Positions 12,062 through 23,900 of a stretch of 64,000 bases of DNA are shown here, piece after piece. The notes beneath the pieces were generated by a model. That model worked only from the letters and a program-made list of their open reading frames with translations. It was not told the DNA's origin and searched no databases. The stretch comes from Zarea fungicola. Taxonomy: Eukaryota; Ascomycota; Sordariomycetes; Hypocreales; Cordycipitaceae. Location: positions 124,001 through 188,000 of the forward strand of contig FWCC01000124.1 of the NCBI GenBank assembly GCA_900169235.1. Reading direction: 5' to 3'. Position 1 is the first letter of the stretch. Every line of letters begins with the position of its first letter. A program made the translations under genes and the position numbers.

Positions 12062-12634
12062 AATGAGTTTTGCGGCTTTATGACGGTCGCAAGCGAGTTA
12101 ATTGCGGCGAGTAGTCCGCGTTGAACGAGCAATTGAAGCTCGCGACGGGGTAATTGATGTCACAGCAATGATGCGCTGGGTAATATCCCTACTGCGTCTG
12201 CCTGGCACGGTGGTTTGCTGGCGCGACAATAGGAATCATTGACCAGCCAATTGACGGTGGCTGGCACGTATTACATAAGCAGACTAATTCTCAGCTTCAA
12301 GTTTCATACTACGACCGTATTTTCCGCGAACAGAAAGATGCTACCATTTTTTTCTCACATTTTTCATATAGATAATGTAATAAAAGGGCTGAGATTTATT
12401 TATTGTCTATGGTTTGAAGTGCATTCGCATTACGCCGCGCCAACAAGGACAGCCCGCCTGTCCCCCAATAAGCAATATGATTTTGACGACCACTCTTTTT
12501 CTTTTGTACATATATTTGAACAGTTGTTTTTAGTATTTAATAAAAAACGTCATCGTAGTCTAAATCTTGTCAACATATAAATCTGGCTGTCATGTTGAGG
12601 CAAGATGCCTCGAGATGGTACTTACAGGCAGCGT
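12062..12634. other. Upstream region of the repeat-protein gene
   Basis: Promoter of the gene starting at 12061 plus the 3' flank of Isd11. The part 12330-12590 is AT-rich. No coding exon is supported. Confidence 0.4.
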
Positions 12635-13265
12635 TTACTGCTTTGCCACTTCGCCAGAAGCATGGGAGTCCTGTTGAAATACGAATGAGTTGCATGCCAA
12701 ATGGGGTGTATTCGTGACGAAACGTACAGAGATCTTTCCCTCAACAACTAAGCGGTCGGCCTGGTAGAATTGCCCGATGACTGTTTGACGCTGCATCGAA
12801 AGGTCTTGTTAGTCGTTCGTCCCGCAGAAAGCCAGCCAGTCCCAGCGGCAGGAACTCAGTCGTCTCATACCTTCATGGCTTGTAGCTCCTTTAGGCCGTT
12901 CTGGATAAGTTCCTGGACCTTGCGCGAGTCCGTCTCTCCCTTGTGCTCGCGGAATGCATCCCTCGTTCGTCGCTTCGCATATTCGCGGAAGTTGTAGGCT
13001 GTGAATTGTTCACCCTGTCGTAATAATTGGCGGTACTATAAAATTGCGCAAAAATGACAGTTAGCAATCCTGAAACAGCGGCAAAAGAGCTAGGCGTCCG
13101 CAACGTCTGGATGAAACCACCGTGAAGGTACCACCATTGACGAAATGAAGCTTTTTGCAACGGTCGCAAATAGGCGCAAGAGACGAAAGGCGCATTGCGC
13201 TGCCGACATACCAATGATCGAACTTGCTGTGGCGCTTGGCCTCGTAATGTGACAACGGCAGACAT
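12635..13265 (-). CDS. isd11: Isd11/LYRM4, LYR-motif partner of cysteine desulfurase Nfs1
   Basis: Four exons (13265-13212, 13035-12871, 12790-12728, 12670-12635) give 105 residues; introns are 176, 80 and 57 bases. Isd11 acts in the mitochondrial matrix, stabilises Nfs1 and is needed for Fe-S cluster assembly. The LYR motif is residues 18-20 and is assembled across intron 1. The family core follows: [20 protein letters not shown], then [15 protein letters not shown], then a [20 protein letters not shown] stretch and a [12 protein letters not shown] end. The length is close to yeast Isd11 (94) and human LYRM4 (91). The third intron is a multiple of three and free of stops, so keeping it would give 124 residues; its branch site is weak, so this last junction is the least certain part. 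Confidence 0.93.
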
Positions 13266-13976
13266 GATTGTGACGAGCTGTTTGGTTGAGGTTTGGAGAT
13301 GGATAGGGTGCAGGCTCAATTGCGTCGGGTGCTAAGGAAGGCTCCGGTGATGCTCTCTTGCCCACAGTGTCGGTCTTAGTCGGGCCGGAGAAGCAACTTT
13401 ACCACCCCGCACTGTGTTGGAGAGTCAACTAACGCTGTGTGATACAGTGCCAAAATGTCTTGGCACTGTTTGGCCGGGAAATACAACAAGTTATTTGAGC
13501 GGTCAATTTTGTCTCGTAAATACAGCGTTGCTTTCTATTATGCCAAAATTTAATTTGTATTGTATGATATAGCGGGCGCCATTTTCTATCCAATATGTAT
13601 CTGCCTAGGTGGTAAAGGCTTGACTATTTGCATTGTGATCTATGGAACTCGGCAGTATGGAGCGTTCTTTCCAACAGCCGTGTATGACACAGACTGTGCC
13701 ATATCATTTTATCAGTGGTAATTATGGTTAAGGCTCAAAGCTCAATGTTCCAAAGAAGCCGGGGTATCTTATGTTTTGCGGCTGCATTCTGTGCAGAGCC
13801 AGTCACCTTCTCGGTGATTTCGGAATATTCGGAGTTTGCCTGACGTGGCCAGCCTTATCACCAAAGCCTAGTTAGGTAACGCGAGGTCTAGTTCATATCA
13901 TTGTCATAGTGCTGCAACGCATGTTTTTCAACCCGTGCAAGACCATGCTGTTGATTAGAATTTCGGTACTTCGCCA
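13266..13976. other. Intergenic region between Isd11 and Ipi3
   Basis: 711 bases holding the Isd11 promoter and the Ipi3 3' end. No gene or repeat recognised. Confidence 0.4.
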
Positions 13977-15339
13977 TTACGCTGCATCCGAGGTCGATGC
14001 TGGGGTTGCGAATGACTGCAAAGCGCGGGTAATGGTGTCATCCGAGAAGCCAGGTGTACTCATCATCTCGGTAAAGCGGGTAGATGGCGAATCTGCTTCA
14101 ATTTGGGTGGAAAGCGTATACTGACGCTGATTCTGGTGCGGCTTGACGACGGTGGTGGTTTGATGAGACTGCGGGGACGCAAGGAGAGGGATGAATGCAA
14201 GGTTTGTGACCGCAGCATTGAGATTTGCCAGCTCAGCTGGGTGGCTGTTGTCGGTCAGGTTCCACTTGAGGATCTTGCCCTTTGTATGGCCGGTGATGAG
14301 AGCGGTGCCGTTGTAGTTTAACGCGAGGCAAGTCGCGGGACCTGCGTCGGCATCGGCAACCCCCAACGGCGAGTTGACCTGCACAACAATTGAGGAGAGT
14401 TCGGCACTGCGTGATCCGAGCAGCGGCTTATCACCAAAGAATTCGACGAGGAAGATGGAGCCGTCCTCGGATGCGACGACAAGGGCCCGAGCACAGGGGT
14501 CCAATGTGGCGCAAAGGGGGATCGAGGTGAAGAGGAGAGTCCTCAAGACTTGACCTGTACGGTAGTTCCACACAATGCAGGTCTTGTCCTTGCTTGAGGA
14601 AACACAGATGCTCGTCTCGGCATTGTCGCCGTGCGCCACAACAAGGGAGGTGATGGCTCCACGGTGGTTGGAGAGGGTCAGATCAGGCTCGAAACCCGGA
14701 TCAGCACCGTATTCCAGCAGCCGGGCAAGGGACCAGACATTGATATTGGAGTCATCAGAAGCAGTTAATATGTGGCTGTCTGTGGTGGCGAGGCAGGAGA
14801 TTGCCTGTACATGACAGGGTGGTGTAGTGATGAGGCGGCCAGTTGATGTCTGCCATGCGAGTCAGTCAGTATTCAATATGAGGAAGAAGGAAAAAGGAAA
14901 CGTGGAGATGCACGTCCACAAGTGTAATGTGTGGTTCTATAATGTGAAGGGGAAAAGCTTGGCAAATCAAGGCAGTAAGATGCCATGTAAAAAAGAAACG
15001 TACCTCCCAGAGCATCAACCTGCCCTCGGTGGTTCCCATGAGCAGGACATTCCCTGCAAGAGCCACACTACGAATTTTCTCTTGAAAGGAGACTAAAGTT
15101 TCCTGATTGCCACGGCTTCGAGAGTAGACGTGCACATGAGACTTTTGGTCCTGGGCAGCAAAGACGTGGTTGTCACTGACAGCCAAGCAGTTGGGACCAA
15201 TGGAGCTCTTCTTGAAGGTGGCCTTGAGTGCCCAAGCGGGAGCAACGGTGTGGGTGTAGATGCCAACATCTTTTGGAACGGCGGTATTGGCAGCAATTGG
15301 CGGCCCGCGCACTGCAGACACGAGCTCTTCAGTGAGCAT
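13977..15339 (-). CDS. ipi3: Ipi3-like WD40 protein, pre-60S (Rix1 complex) ribosome assembly factor
   Basis: Two exons (15339-15004, 14849-13977) with one 154-base intron give 402 residues. The protein is built of WD40 repeats: for example VALAGNVLLMGTTEGRLMLWE ends exon 1's blade, ILTASDDSNINVWSL and ICVSSSKDKTCIVWNY follow, then CLALNYNGTALITGHTKGKI. In yeast Ipi3 works with Rix1 and Ipi1 in nucleolar and nucleoplasmic maturation of pre-60S particles and in ITS2 processing. The N-terminus MLTEELVSAV and the LARLLEYG insertion match my memory of fungal Ipi3 proteins, so the family call is good but not proven. The start codon is the only Met before the first blade. Confidence 0.8.
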
Positions 15340-15714
15340 CGCAAAGGAGAGAGGGTGAGTGAGTGAGTGGGTGGGTGGTGGCGCGGTGGATAGGTGGTAC
15401 CTTTCTGAGGCAGGCGAGCGAGAGTTGTGACGATATGCCAGGCAAAATTCGCGGCCTGTGAACAGAATGGGACACGGGCGAATGAATTCGGGCTGTCTAA
15501 CTCCAATTGACTTGTGACTAATTGCGCTCAGACACCGGAAATGCGGGCTGCATGAATATAATAAAGAAACGATGCGGTGATATGTGGTTTGGTGGCACCA
15601 CTACAGAAAAGAAAAAAAAAACTATCATGGTTTTTTTTCTTGACCAAACGTGGAGACGGTCTGAGAGGCTTTGCAGTCTTGCTGTGGATATACGGTTGCT
15701 GTCGGCAGCACCGA
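15340..15714. other. Ipi3 upstream region
   Basis: It contains a GT-rich stretch with repeated GAGTGAGTG just upstream of the Ipi3 start (about 15353-15380) and a mixed A/T run at 15608-15640. No gene seen. Confidence 0.4.
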
Positions 15715-16020
15715 TTACAGGGGAGTCGGTGCACTGAAGCCTCTGAAAGACGCCACAAACGGTCGCTGGCGGAAGCTCAGGCCGTTTACAACCATATACC
15801 CCAGAACCGTCACAGCATAGACACAAACTAATCCCGCAAAGGTACCAGTAAGCTTGTAGATATAACTGTATTGGTCCTAGACTATGCAAAGAGCCATCAG
15901 AGGGTATTTAAAAATAGATGTGCTTGTCCAGAACGGAGAGATGCCGACCCAGTTCAGGAAGCTCTCGGTCAGTTCTGGAGCTGCTGGGGAAAATCGAGCC
16001 AGAACAAACATTGGTTGCAT
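15715..16020 (-). pseudogene. Small membrane-protein reading frame with one in-frame TAG
   Basis: From ATG at 16020 the minus strand stays open for 47 codons (MQPMFVLARFSPAAPELTES onwards), meets TAG at 15879-15877, and goes on in the same frame for 53 codons to TAA at 15717-15715. The second half has DQYSYIYKLTGTFAG followed by a hydrophobic segment (LVCVYAVTVLGYMVV) and a basic tail with RQRPFVASFRGF. Both halves have codon use and composition of real protein. The stop could be a C-to-T change of CAG, as RIP makes; or an unusual intron could remove it, although no good donor was found; or it could be read through. I do not recognise the family. Confidence 0.45.
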
Positions 16021-17951
16021 TGATGGGCCTCAACTGTATGGACTGGGGCTTCCAACTACCTATTAGTTATTGTCATCTCCAGTGCAACTGTAACTCCGTC
16101 GATTGGCTGCTGCATGCACAGCACAGGTCATATGTAGCTACTTGTATAACTGGCACCAAGGGCGGAGTCTGGATAACTGGCATATGAATAACTAATACAA
16201 CACCCTTTTGCTCGGGCTATTTTTTTCAAGTCCTTGCTTTCCACGTGTGGCCGAGCCTGCGTTGTTCCCATCGTTTTTTCTTTTCCATGTCCGCCCTCCA
16301 AGAGGCGTCCCTATGTACATCCACTCAAACTAGACGCTCTTCAGTTAGTCCAGCACACCTTTCTCGAAGACCTTGTCTCGCATCAATGGCTGCCATCGAC
16401 CAGTTGCGGAGCCCATCATGTTGCTTTTTGCATGTGAGGTGATCCATCACATAATAACTGTCCCTTGCGTCGTATCTGTCCTGCCCATTTGACCTTAAAG
16501 TTGGGACGATTTGATACGAAATGAGCTGTCCTCGACTTCCACAACAGCAATTGGCACTCCATATAGACACTGGCTTATCTTGTGCGCATTGGACAATGGT
16601 ATATCTGGGAATATTCTCTTCAGATGATTTTGAAAAAGCACAGGTGATTTGACAACATTGTTATCATCATTCTCTAATCGACTTTGTCAGCTGGATAACT
16701 TCGCCTTTTTCTATCCCCACAGCGTCTCAGCCACAAGCAACGCCGCCAGAAAATACTTGTATCAATTTCCAATATTCAAGGTACCAAGATGAAAAAGGAC
16801 TGTGTACAAAGTCTTAGTTCTTTTGCTTCGGCCTTGCTGGACCGGCCTTGCGTTTCCACAGAGTACCACAGAGGTGACGCAAGGTACCCCTGCCGCGGGA
16901 GCCACCTGGGCCACAGCGTACCACATTAATAGCTTTCTTGGTTTCGATACAGTTACTAGTTTCTTCCTTTATTACTGCGCTCATTTAGTTTTGTTTCTTA
17001 ATTAGTATTGTACATTGAGCCAGATATCTGGCCCATCAAAAGCCTGAAAGCAAGTGCCCTCCTGGAATTGTCTAGGCCACCGCTGTGGCCCGGTCACGAC
17101 AACTCAGGACGTGATACTGATATAGCTTGTCATTGAATACGGACCGAAATGTCGTATTACCATCAGGAACCGTTTTGCTTAGTAGTTGGTAAGCTGTAGA
17201 AAGCTCGTGCCACCTACCGCTGGTGGGGATTTGTCGCCCTGTGCTTGGAGCAGCTGCGAGCTTTGGCCATTCCGGCGAGTACAGCTGCCTACCTGTTTTT
17301 TTTTTTTGCAGCGGTATGCTTTAACTTTCAACACTTGATTTTTTTTCCCTTTCATTTTTCACCCTCTTTTCCTTCGCCATGGACGCCCTGGCCAAGAAAC
17401 ATCGCCCAGCTAGTACAGGTACAGGTACGCAACTTGCTTTTTCCCACAATGTCTGTCCACGAAGGAGGGACTTGCTTCTTCCACAAGTCTAAGCACCTCA
17501 GTACCCCACCACTATCGAGGCGTTGGAAAAAGAGAGCAAAAAGCAAAAAAAGAAAAAAAGAAAAAGAAAAAAGAAACGTAATCTGTCAAACGTTAGTTTA
17601 TGCAGCCCTTTTGCCCGGGATTGACTCTGGTCCTGTAAAAGCAGTTGCTCCCCTGCTCGCATCTTCATAAAATATGTTTTGGATTCCATTTCCAATCCAC
17701 ATTGCCACGCCACGCCTTCGTGTCACAAAGCCTTCAGTTTTGCATCGATCCTCGCCGACATTTTCATGTTTCGCCTGAGTACCTGGCCCCAAGGTGCTTC
17801 AGTGTGGCCCAAAGGCAAACGAGCGTCTGCGGCCAATCGCTCTCCCTTGTCTCGCAAGCCGTCGTCTCCGCACGCCGCGAAACTCACTCTTGCTCTGTGA
17901 CACACTGAGCCTCGCCTAGACGGCCTGTCTCGCTTTGGCTTGATCTCACAA
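16021..17951. promoter_or_regulatory. Long upstream region and probable leader of the Ser/Pro-rich gene
   Basis: The part from about 17290 to 17950 is pyrimidine-rich and is probably the leader of the gene starting at 17952. A short frame with good start context (gccATGGac) opens at 17379 and runs 37 codons (MDALAKKHRPASTGTGTQ...); it could be an upstream ORF or a first exon, since GTACGC-type donors follow. A purine block of AAAAAG units lies at 17527-17575. No other gene is supported. Confidence 0.4.
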
Positions 17952-20396
17952 ATGCTACCTCCCGGAGCTTTCATCACACGCCCCATCCCCCCTCCACTCC
18001 CCGATTCTTATATAGTAGCACCTCCCAAGAACGCAGCCCTTTGTCCAAGCTTGCTGCTCTGCTCACCTCCTATGCCAGCTCCCGGTTATGATCCCGCCTC
18101 CGTGTCATTGGATGGCTTGAATATCATACATCTCCCCATTGAAGAACACCCGGCTCGCATTCTGCCAATCGATCACGTAAACAGCCCAGCAAATAGTGCC
18201 ATCTCGATCTCGACATCATCCAGCCGCTCATCGTTGTCGAGGAGAAGATCAGTTTCGAGCATGACTGGCTTGATGCCACTTACACTGTCAGCATCAGCCT
18301 CGAATTTCACATCCCCGATCCTCTCGGAAGAGAGCATGGAACACAGGGTCGCCGACTGCCTACCTGAATTGCTTGCCCGAGATTTGGAATTAGCGCGGGA
18401 CGTCTTTGCCGCAAGAAGCATGACTGCCGGAGCCCCATCTTACTCCGTCGTGGCGGATTACATGGCCCGCGCCAAAGCCGCCGGACAGTTTACAAACCGG
18501 CTAAGTATGGCGTCACCTTACCACCCGGCCTCAGCCAGAGTGCGAGTCCTCGGGTCCATTGAGGAGAAGGACTCAATGGCATCGTTCCTCGAGCAGCCGG
18601 GACACGAAAACAAAAACCACAATAGCTACCCAGACACGTCCGATATCGACAGCATCTCCAGTGCAGGCGAATCTTCTGGTATTCCTCCGCCTTTTCGGTA
18701 CCACCGCAACACTTCAATTGTAACTGCTGCAACATCGGTTACGGACTCGGTGCGGAGGCCGTCTCCAAAACCTACACCACCGCCCCCAGCACCAACACTC
18801 AGCAGCTGGATTGATGGGGACTCGGACGAGGATTCTGATGCTGAGGAGGAGCCCTTGGACGCTGTACACGAGCCTGTCTCCCCTCTTTCACCTCGACCAC
18901 CCACACCTCCAACGGTTGTAGACAAAGATTTATTCCCACAAAACTATGAGCAATCCATGGCCAGGTTTCGTACCCGAATTCTGCATAAGAAGTCACACTC
19001 TGCCACGGGCATACCGAGTATCAAATCTCCCATGGCGTCTCCCCTTCCGTCACATCGTGCGTTACGAATGGCACCATCCAAAAGATCTAGTGCAGAGACG
19101 ACCGGTTCTTCTGCTGGCTATGAAGAGGACTGCATCCAGATTACACCGCGAGCACTGTCGTCTGAGAAGCCAAAGTTGAAGATATCTCCACCACCAATAC
19201 CACTAAAGCAACATGAAAGGCTCTTGCGTTTGAGCGCCGAGACTCTTCAGGAACAAACAAGAACAGAACCAATCACCCGGCGGCACACACATCTCATGGA
19301 CTCGCCACCCCCCAGCGAGGGCTATCCATCTGCGGAAGATATTGAAGATGATAGTCTCTACGGTGACTATATGCACCGATCGTGGCAGGATCAAAGTAAT
19401 GACCTTGCAAGACCAACTCCTCCTGCCTCACCACAGCACAACTTTGTCACATTGGCACACTCAGCCAAGCCCTACGTACCAAACTTTCTAGGCGAGGAGC
19501 TGGCGAGGGTAGTACCACTGCCCCCGGATGTCATCGAAACTCTACGTGTATCAGTAGCTTGCTTTCCAGAGACTATGCTCCTATCTTCTAGCCTCACGGT
19601 CGATACGATCCGGTCCTACTCGAAGAAGATGAGGCACCCAGACATGGACCTGGGGCGTATGTCACCGCCCCCATCCCCGGTGAGCGGCGGACGCAAGTCG
19701 CTCTGGAGAAAGGTGAACCCCCTTCGGCGCGGGAGCTTGACCAGCCTACGCGCAAGTGATATGAGCTCCATCAACGAGAGCAAGTCTGGCAACATTGGCA
19801 GCAGCTTCGAATCGCAAAAGGCATGGAGCGCCATCCAAAACGTCTTTGGCTCGTGCTCCGAGTACATTTGCGATGCACTGTACGCCCACATCCTAGCCTA
19901 CAACTATGTCTCCGCGCTGCTGGCGCGCAGCGGCGCTGCTTCGGCACCTGCATCCGGCGGTCAGTCTGGGCGGAGCAGAAGCCGCCTCGGAGGTCGCTCA
20001 TCACCCGACCACAACTGCCAGCAAGACGACATCCCTAAGAAGGCTGCATCTCTGCTGGGGCTTAGTGGTGGTGCTGGGTCTGACCCCGTGGCTTCTCGCA
20101 GCAACAGCCTCCTAACCCGGCGCACAAGCACAGCAACCTCGACCGGTGTACCCTGGTCCAGGGACGAGCTGCTGCCCAACCAACCGGCCGCCGTGCACGC
20201 TGGTAACGACGCGCCCGTGCGAATTGTGCAAGAGGGCCTGTACAAGTGCATTGTGCGACTCATCGGCACGGCGCGTCTCATGTCCATGACTGGGCGGCTC
20301 GACGAGCCTGTCTCAGATGTCAATGAAACTGACTCTGATGTTTTGTTCATGAGGAGCCTGTGCGAGATTGTGCGACTTGTCGAGGAGACGTCGTGA
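17952..20396 (+). CDS. Large Ser/Pro-rich fungal protein of unknown function
   Basis: One exon, 814 residues from the first ATG (MLPPGAFITRPIPPPLP); a second start at 18072 (MPAPGYDP) is possible. I do not recognise a named domain. Most of it is low complexity and probably disordered, with Ser runs, Pro-rich pieces and acidic patches. Three segments look structured: about 120-180 (SMEHRVADCLPELLARDLEL then VVADYMARAKAAGQF), about 520-560 (NFLGEELARVVPLPPDVIET), and about 610-665 (KAWSAIQNVFGSCSEYICDA with LYAHILAYNYVSALL). The C-terminus (YKCIVRLIGTARLM, then LFMRSLCEIVRLVEE) is also helical. A signalling or cytoskeletal scaffold is conceivable but only a guess. Confidence 0.82.
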   Translation: MLPPGAFITRPIPPPLPDSYIVAPPKNAALCPSLLLCSPPMPAPGYDPASVSLDGLNIIHLPIEEHPARILPIDHVNSPANSAISISTSSSRSSLSRRRSVSSMTGLMPLTLSASASNFTSPILSEESMEHRVADCLPELLARDLELARDVFAARSMTAGAPSYSVVADYMARAKAAGQFTNRLSMASPYHPASARVRVLGSIEEKDSMASFLEQPGHENKNHNSYPDTSDIDSISSAGESSGIPPPFRYHRNTSIVTAATSVTDSVRRPSPKPTPPPPAPTLSSWIDGDSDEDSDAEEEPLDAVHEPVSPLSPRPPTPPTVVDKDLFPQNYEQSMARFRTRILHKKSHSATGIPSIKSPMASPLPSHRALRMAPSKRSSAETTGSSAGYEEDCIQITPRALSSEKPKLKISPPPIPLKQHERLLRLSAETLQEQTRTEPITRRHTHLMDSPPPSEGYPSAEDIEDDSLYGDYMHRSWQDQSNDLARPTPPASPQHNFVTLAHSAKPYVPNFLGEELARVVPLPPDVIETLRVSVACFPETMLLSSSLTVDTIRSYSKKMRHPDMDLGRMSPPPSPVSGGRKSLWRKVNPLRRGSLTSLRASDMSSINESKSGNIGSSFESQKAWSAIQNVFGSCSEYICDALYAHILAYNYVSALLARSGAASAPASGGQSGRSRSRLGGRSSPDHNCQQDDIPKKAASLLGLSGGAGSDPVASRSNSLLTRRTSTATSTGVPWSRDELLPNQPAAVHAGNDAPVRIVQEGLYKCIVRLIGTARLMSMTGRLDEPVSDVNETDSDVLFMRSLCEIVRLVEETS

Positions 20397-23300
20397 GGAC
20401 AAGACGAAACATGTCTGTTATTGCTTTGTTTCAAACCATTACATTATTTTGCCCTCTTTTGTTTGATGCATTTGGCATTTGGTCGTTTTTCTTGTCTTTA
20501 TGGATGAATGGTTCGACGAAAGTTTTTTTCTTCGTTTGATTTTGTAATGAACATCTTTTGGTAAGTTTCACATTTGCAGGATGGAAATACCCTCAGCGGC
20601 GTGGAGCTTCGGTTGCTTTTTTCTTCTTGCCCTTTCTCTGCACGAGCGAAGTTATTCAGTGTTTTTGTATGGGGTCTTGTCTATTTTTTTTTTATATATA
20701 TTTGCTTTCATGCTACCCGAGCCTGCTAAGTCCTTTTGCAAAGGTCAATCATAAACTACAGATAATTTTTAAAGCTAGGAGAGCTGGGATCTTCCTCCAC
20801 AGAATGCAACCATTCTCAAACCATATTATCATCAGAACAACTTTGAAATTACAGTCATATTTACTTCCTGTCGGTAATACCTAAACTACCTTCATAAGTT
20901 CGACTAAATTTTTAGAAAAGAAACTATTTTGGTGTGCTTTGGACATGTCGCTGTGCGTGCATAATTTGCAGTTTTAGTCGAAAGGAGGCTTGTAATTGCT
21001 TTCACACGTTGAGAAAACATTCCTACTGGGCTCTAAGATTGGCTGGCTTAAGCTGGATTGTACCTGTTACTATATTGCTGATCTTTATACCGTTTCTGGC
21101 TTCCAATATCGGCTCTTTGTTTCCGTCTTTCGTCACTTGGCAGAATAGAAGCCGTGACCCCTTGCTCGGCTGAAGCGTACCTCTGGCGACTTCTGCTCCT
21201 TTTTGCGACATGGCAGGCTCGCGTGGCTACGCAAGTCTCCCTAGTTCCTAGTAATAACCTGTAGTTAGATATTTTAGTAAATACAGATCGGCTACCAAGA
21301 TGTCTGATCGAAGATTACTACAATTACAGCGTGGTGGGTACATGGGGCTGTCACAACTGCTCACGCATCCTTACAGCAGGACAGACGGCATTCATTATTC
21401 TTTTCAAGCGTAATTGCTATATAACCACTCCCGATACCTAAAGCCTTTAGCATCGCAGTTCTATTTTTTTCCCTTCTTTCCTTTTTGGTTTAATATCAGC
21501 GTCTTGAATGCAATAAATGTAGAGAGTTGTTACCAGTGTAGTTAGCTTCGTAGGCCGAGGATGCCATCGCAACAAAGCTGTACGTATTTGGGCTTGTAAC
21601 GAGGGACTTTTGCCAATTAATTGCGCCGAATACCTTTGCGTTAATAGATAAAAGAGTTTTTGTGGGTAATCAATGAAAAACCAAGAGTAAGAGTAAGAGG
21701 AAAAGAAAGAGCGAGACTCTCCAGCCATCAGTTGTTGACAACGCGGTGTGCCTGACTTTCTTACTAAATAGGATAGACAAGTTAGCCCCTTTTTCAATTT
21801 ATGATTAAATAAAGTTTCACCTCACTTTTTAGCCCTCGTAGCCGCCCCAGAAGTTTTTTCTATGTCATTTTAGCAGTCTAGCGCTTCGAATTCCACGTCA
21901 CAGAAAGCAGCCGTACTGAAAATACTGAAAAACCGGGCTTCGCTCTCTAGCACATGTTGCTGCATAAAATACCACAGCAATGGTTACACTTCTCCGTAAC
22001 TCTCGAATCGTAACAAGACTCCATTCCTCCTCGTAATCTTAAGTAAACGGCGAATTCTGGTACGGGTACCCCCATCGGCCCAGTTGAAGACTGTATGTTT
22101 TTTAGCATGGGTCCATTGTAACCTATTAAACCAGTACTTGTATCGATATCGAACTTGCAGCATACACTGGTGAGTTCAATGAAATGAAACCGAGAATATG
22201 GAAGAAACTAACTCACTAGCTAAATATCAGTGATATTTTGTAAAGCTACTGATGAAAATGATAACACCGCGGCCACACATTCGGGTGCGGCCGAGTCGGT
22301 CGCCTCGGTCGAAGACATGAAGGGAAAAGGGCTTGCGAGTAAGTCTACATTAAACAGTCGAGCAAAGTTTTACAGCTGGCAATTTGGCACAAACGATACA
22401 GAGGACAAAGGAGACAGGCATCCACGTGATGGCATAAATTAGATTCTTGGCGCGTCCCACGCGGCTGCCCCTGCCCAGCCGCCAAGACCGTGTGGTCTGA
22501 TGAATCTGTGTGGCGGTGAACGCGGAACTGAAGTAAGGCCAACCGTGATCCGGTAGGGCGCAGATGCTGAGTTAATGTGCATCTACAGACAGGCATTGAG
22601 ATTGCAAGGTGAGTACGGATTACCTAGTACGGCGCTCCGGAGATTGTACAAATTCTAGCAGAAGTACACAAATCATCTAGTACTGGTATGGCCATAATTG
22701 ACTACTTGGGTAGACCACAAATACTTGGAATTAAATTCGACGTAAAATAAAAAGCGAGGGAATCGACGATGATGCCCGGTGGGTAGGCTGTCAAACTATT
22801 TACACAATGGTGGTCGTTAGGCGACTCTGCATAGCCGTAGCGCGATGGTCCGGCACGATAGTCTAGTTCATAAAAAGTTATGAAAATATATGCTACATTG
22901 CCCTTAGCGTATAGAGTAACTCCACTGAAAGCTCCCCGGAATATACATGCTTTTTTACGCAAATCCTGATCAGTCGCAATTAATTGATTACTACCAAGCC
23001 ACTGCTTGCGTCCATGCATGGATTAAAAGACATTCAATCCTCTTTTAGACAGAGTACGTATAATATCACAAGGACCACTGTGTCTTCTTACTGATACCTA
23101 GCGTAGATCGACTTTGTTGTTCTGCAACTGGCTATGGAGTGATGAGCAGCGCGTGTAAGTCGCCAAGCTATGATTTGTGCCGTGGGGTAGCACTAAACCG
23201 TAAACAAACAAATAATTAAACGAACAAGGAAACGGCTTTCTGAAGCGCTTGGGCGCGGCTGCTGTTTCGCCCCGGTACAATATTAGAGGTCTCCTAACCC

Positions 23301-23900
23301 TGGATATGTACTGTACTTCTTTTTTCTCTTTGACTATGCGGTAGATAGAAAGGGATTCCTTCTCTGCCGCTGGCTAGATAATCAAGATTGTTCATGCCTG
23401 CATACCAACTGAGAGCAGCCGTCTCTTGTTCAGGCAACGAGACAATCGCTAGTGACGGAAGGTAGCTGTTGAACACACCGACAGTTTACATCCTTTTATA
23501 GTGAGTAAAAGGTGCTTAAAGGCAAATTCGGGCACTTAAAATAGGCCTTAATACATGCCATGTATATTATTGTTAAGTAAAAATTCAAAAGAAAAGAAAT
23601 ACCAGCTACTAGACTATGTAAGCTACTAGTAGAATAACTAAAACTGTATGATATACAGCGTTATATCCCAACTAAATAGTTGGAAATGACTGGTTATCTA
23701 GGCTGGCATAACCCGTCTATTCTCAAATGGGCGCAGTTATTTCCAACACCACACGTGTGGCAACAGCTTCTAGGTGGTAGTATTGAGCATGTATAGTTTA
23801 AACAGAAAAGGGGCTGGCTGTAGCGCTGGTGATAAGGCGGAACTCAAACCAGACCACGGCCATTTACATTTCTGCACGGCTGGTCTGAAATCATTGCGGT
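20397..23900. other. Gene-poor, AT-rich stretch with possible gene remnants
   Basis: 3.5 kb with no intact gene found. From about 21.4 kb on, TA steps and short A/T runs are frequent, as in RIP-mutated DNA. One piece on the minus strand (22568-22350) is open for 72 codons without a start, GC-richer than its flank, and includes a membrane-like segment (IYAITWMPVSFVLCIVC); it may be an exon remnant. Another short minus-strand frame at 23476-23294 (MFNSYLPSLAIVSLPEQ...) may be similar. No terminal repeats were recognised. Confidence 0.4.

Noticed and set aside
17245..17670. 141-codon plus-strand frame with Lys-rich part
   Set aside because: The Lys run is caused by the AAAAAG purine block; it lies in a leader-like region.
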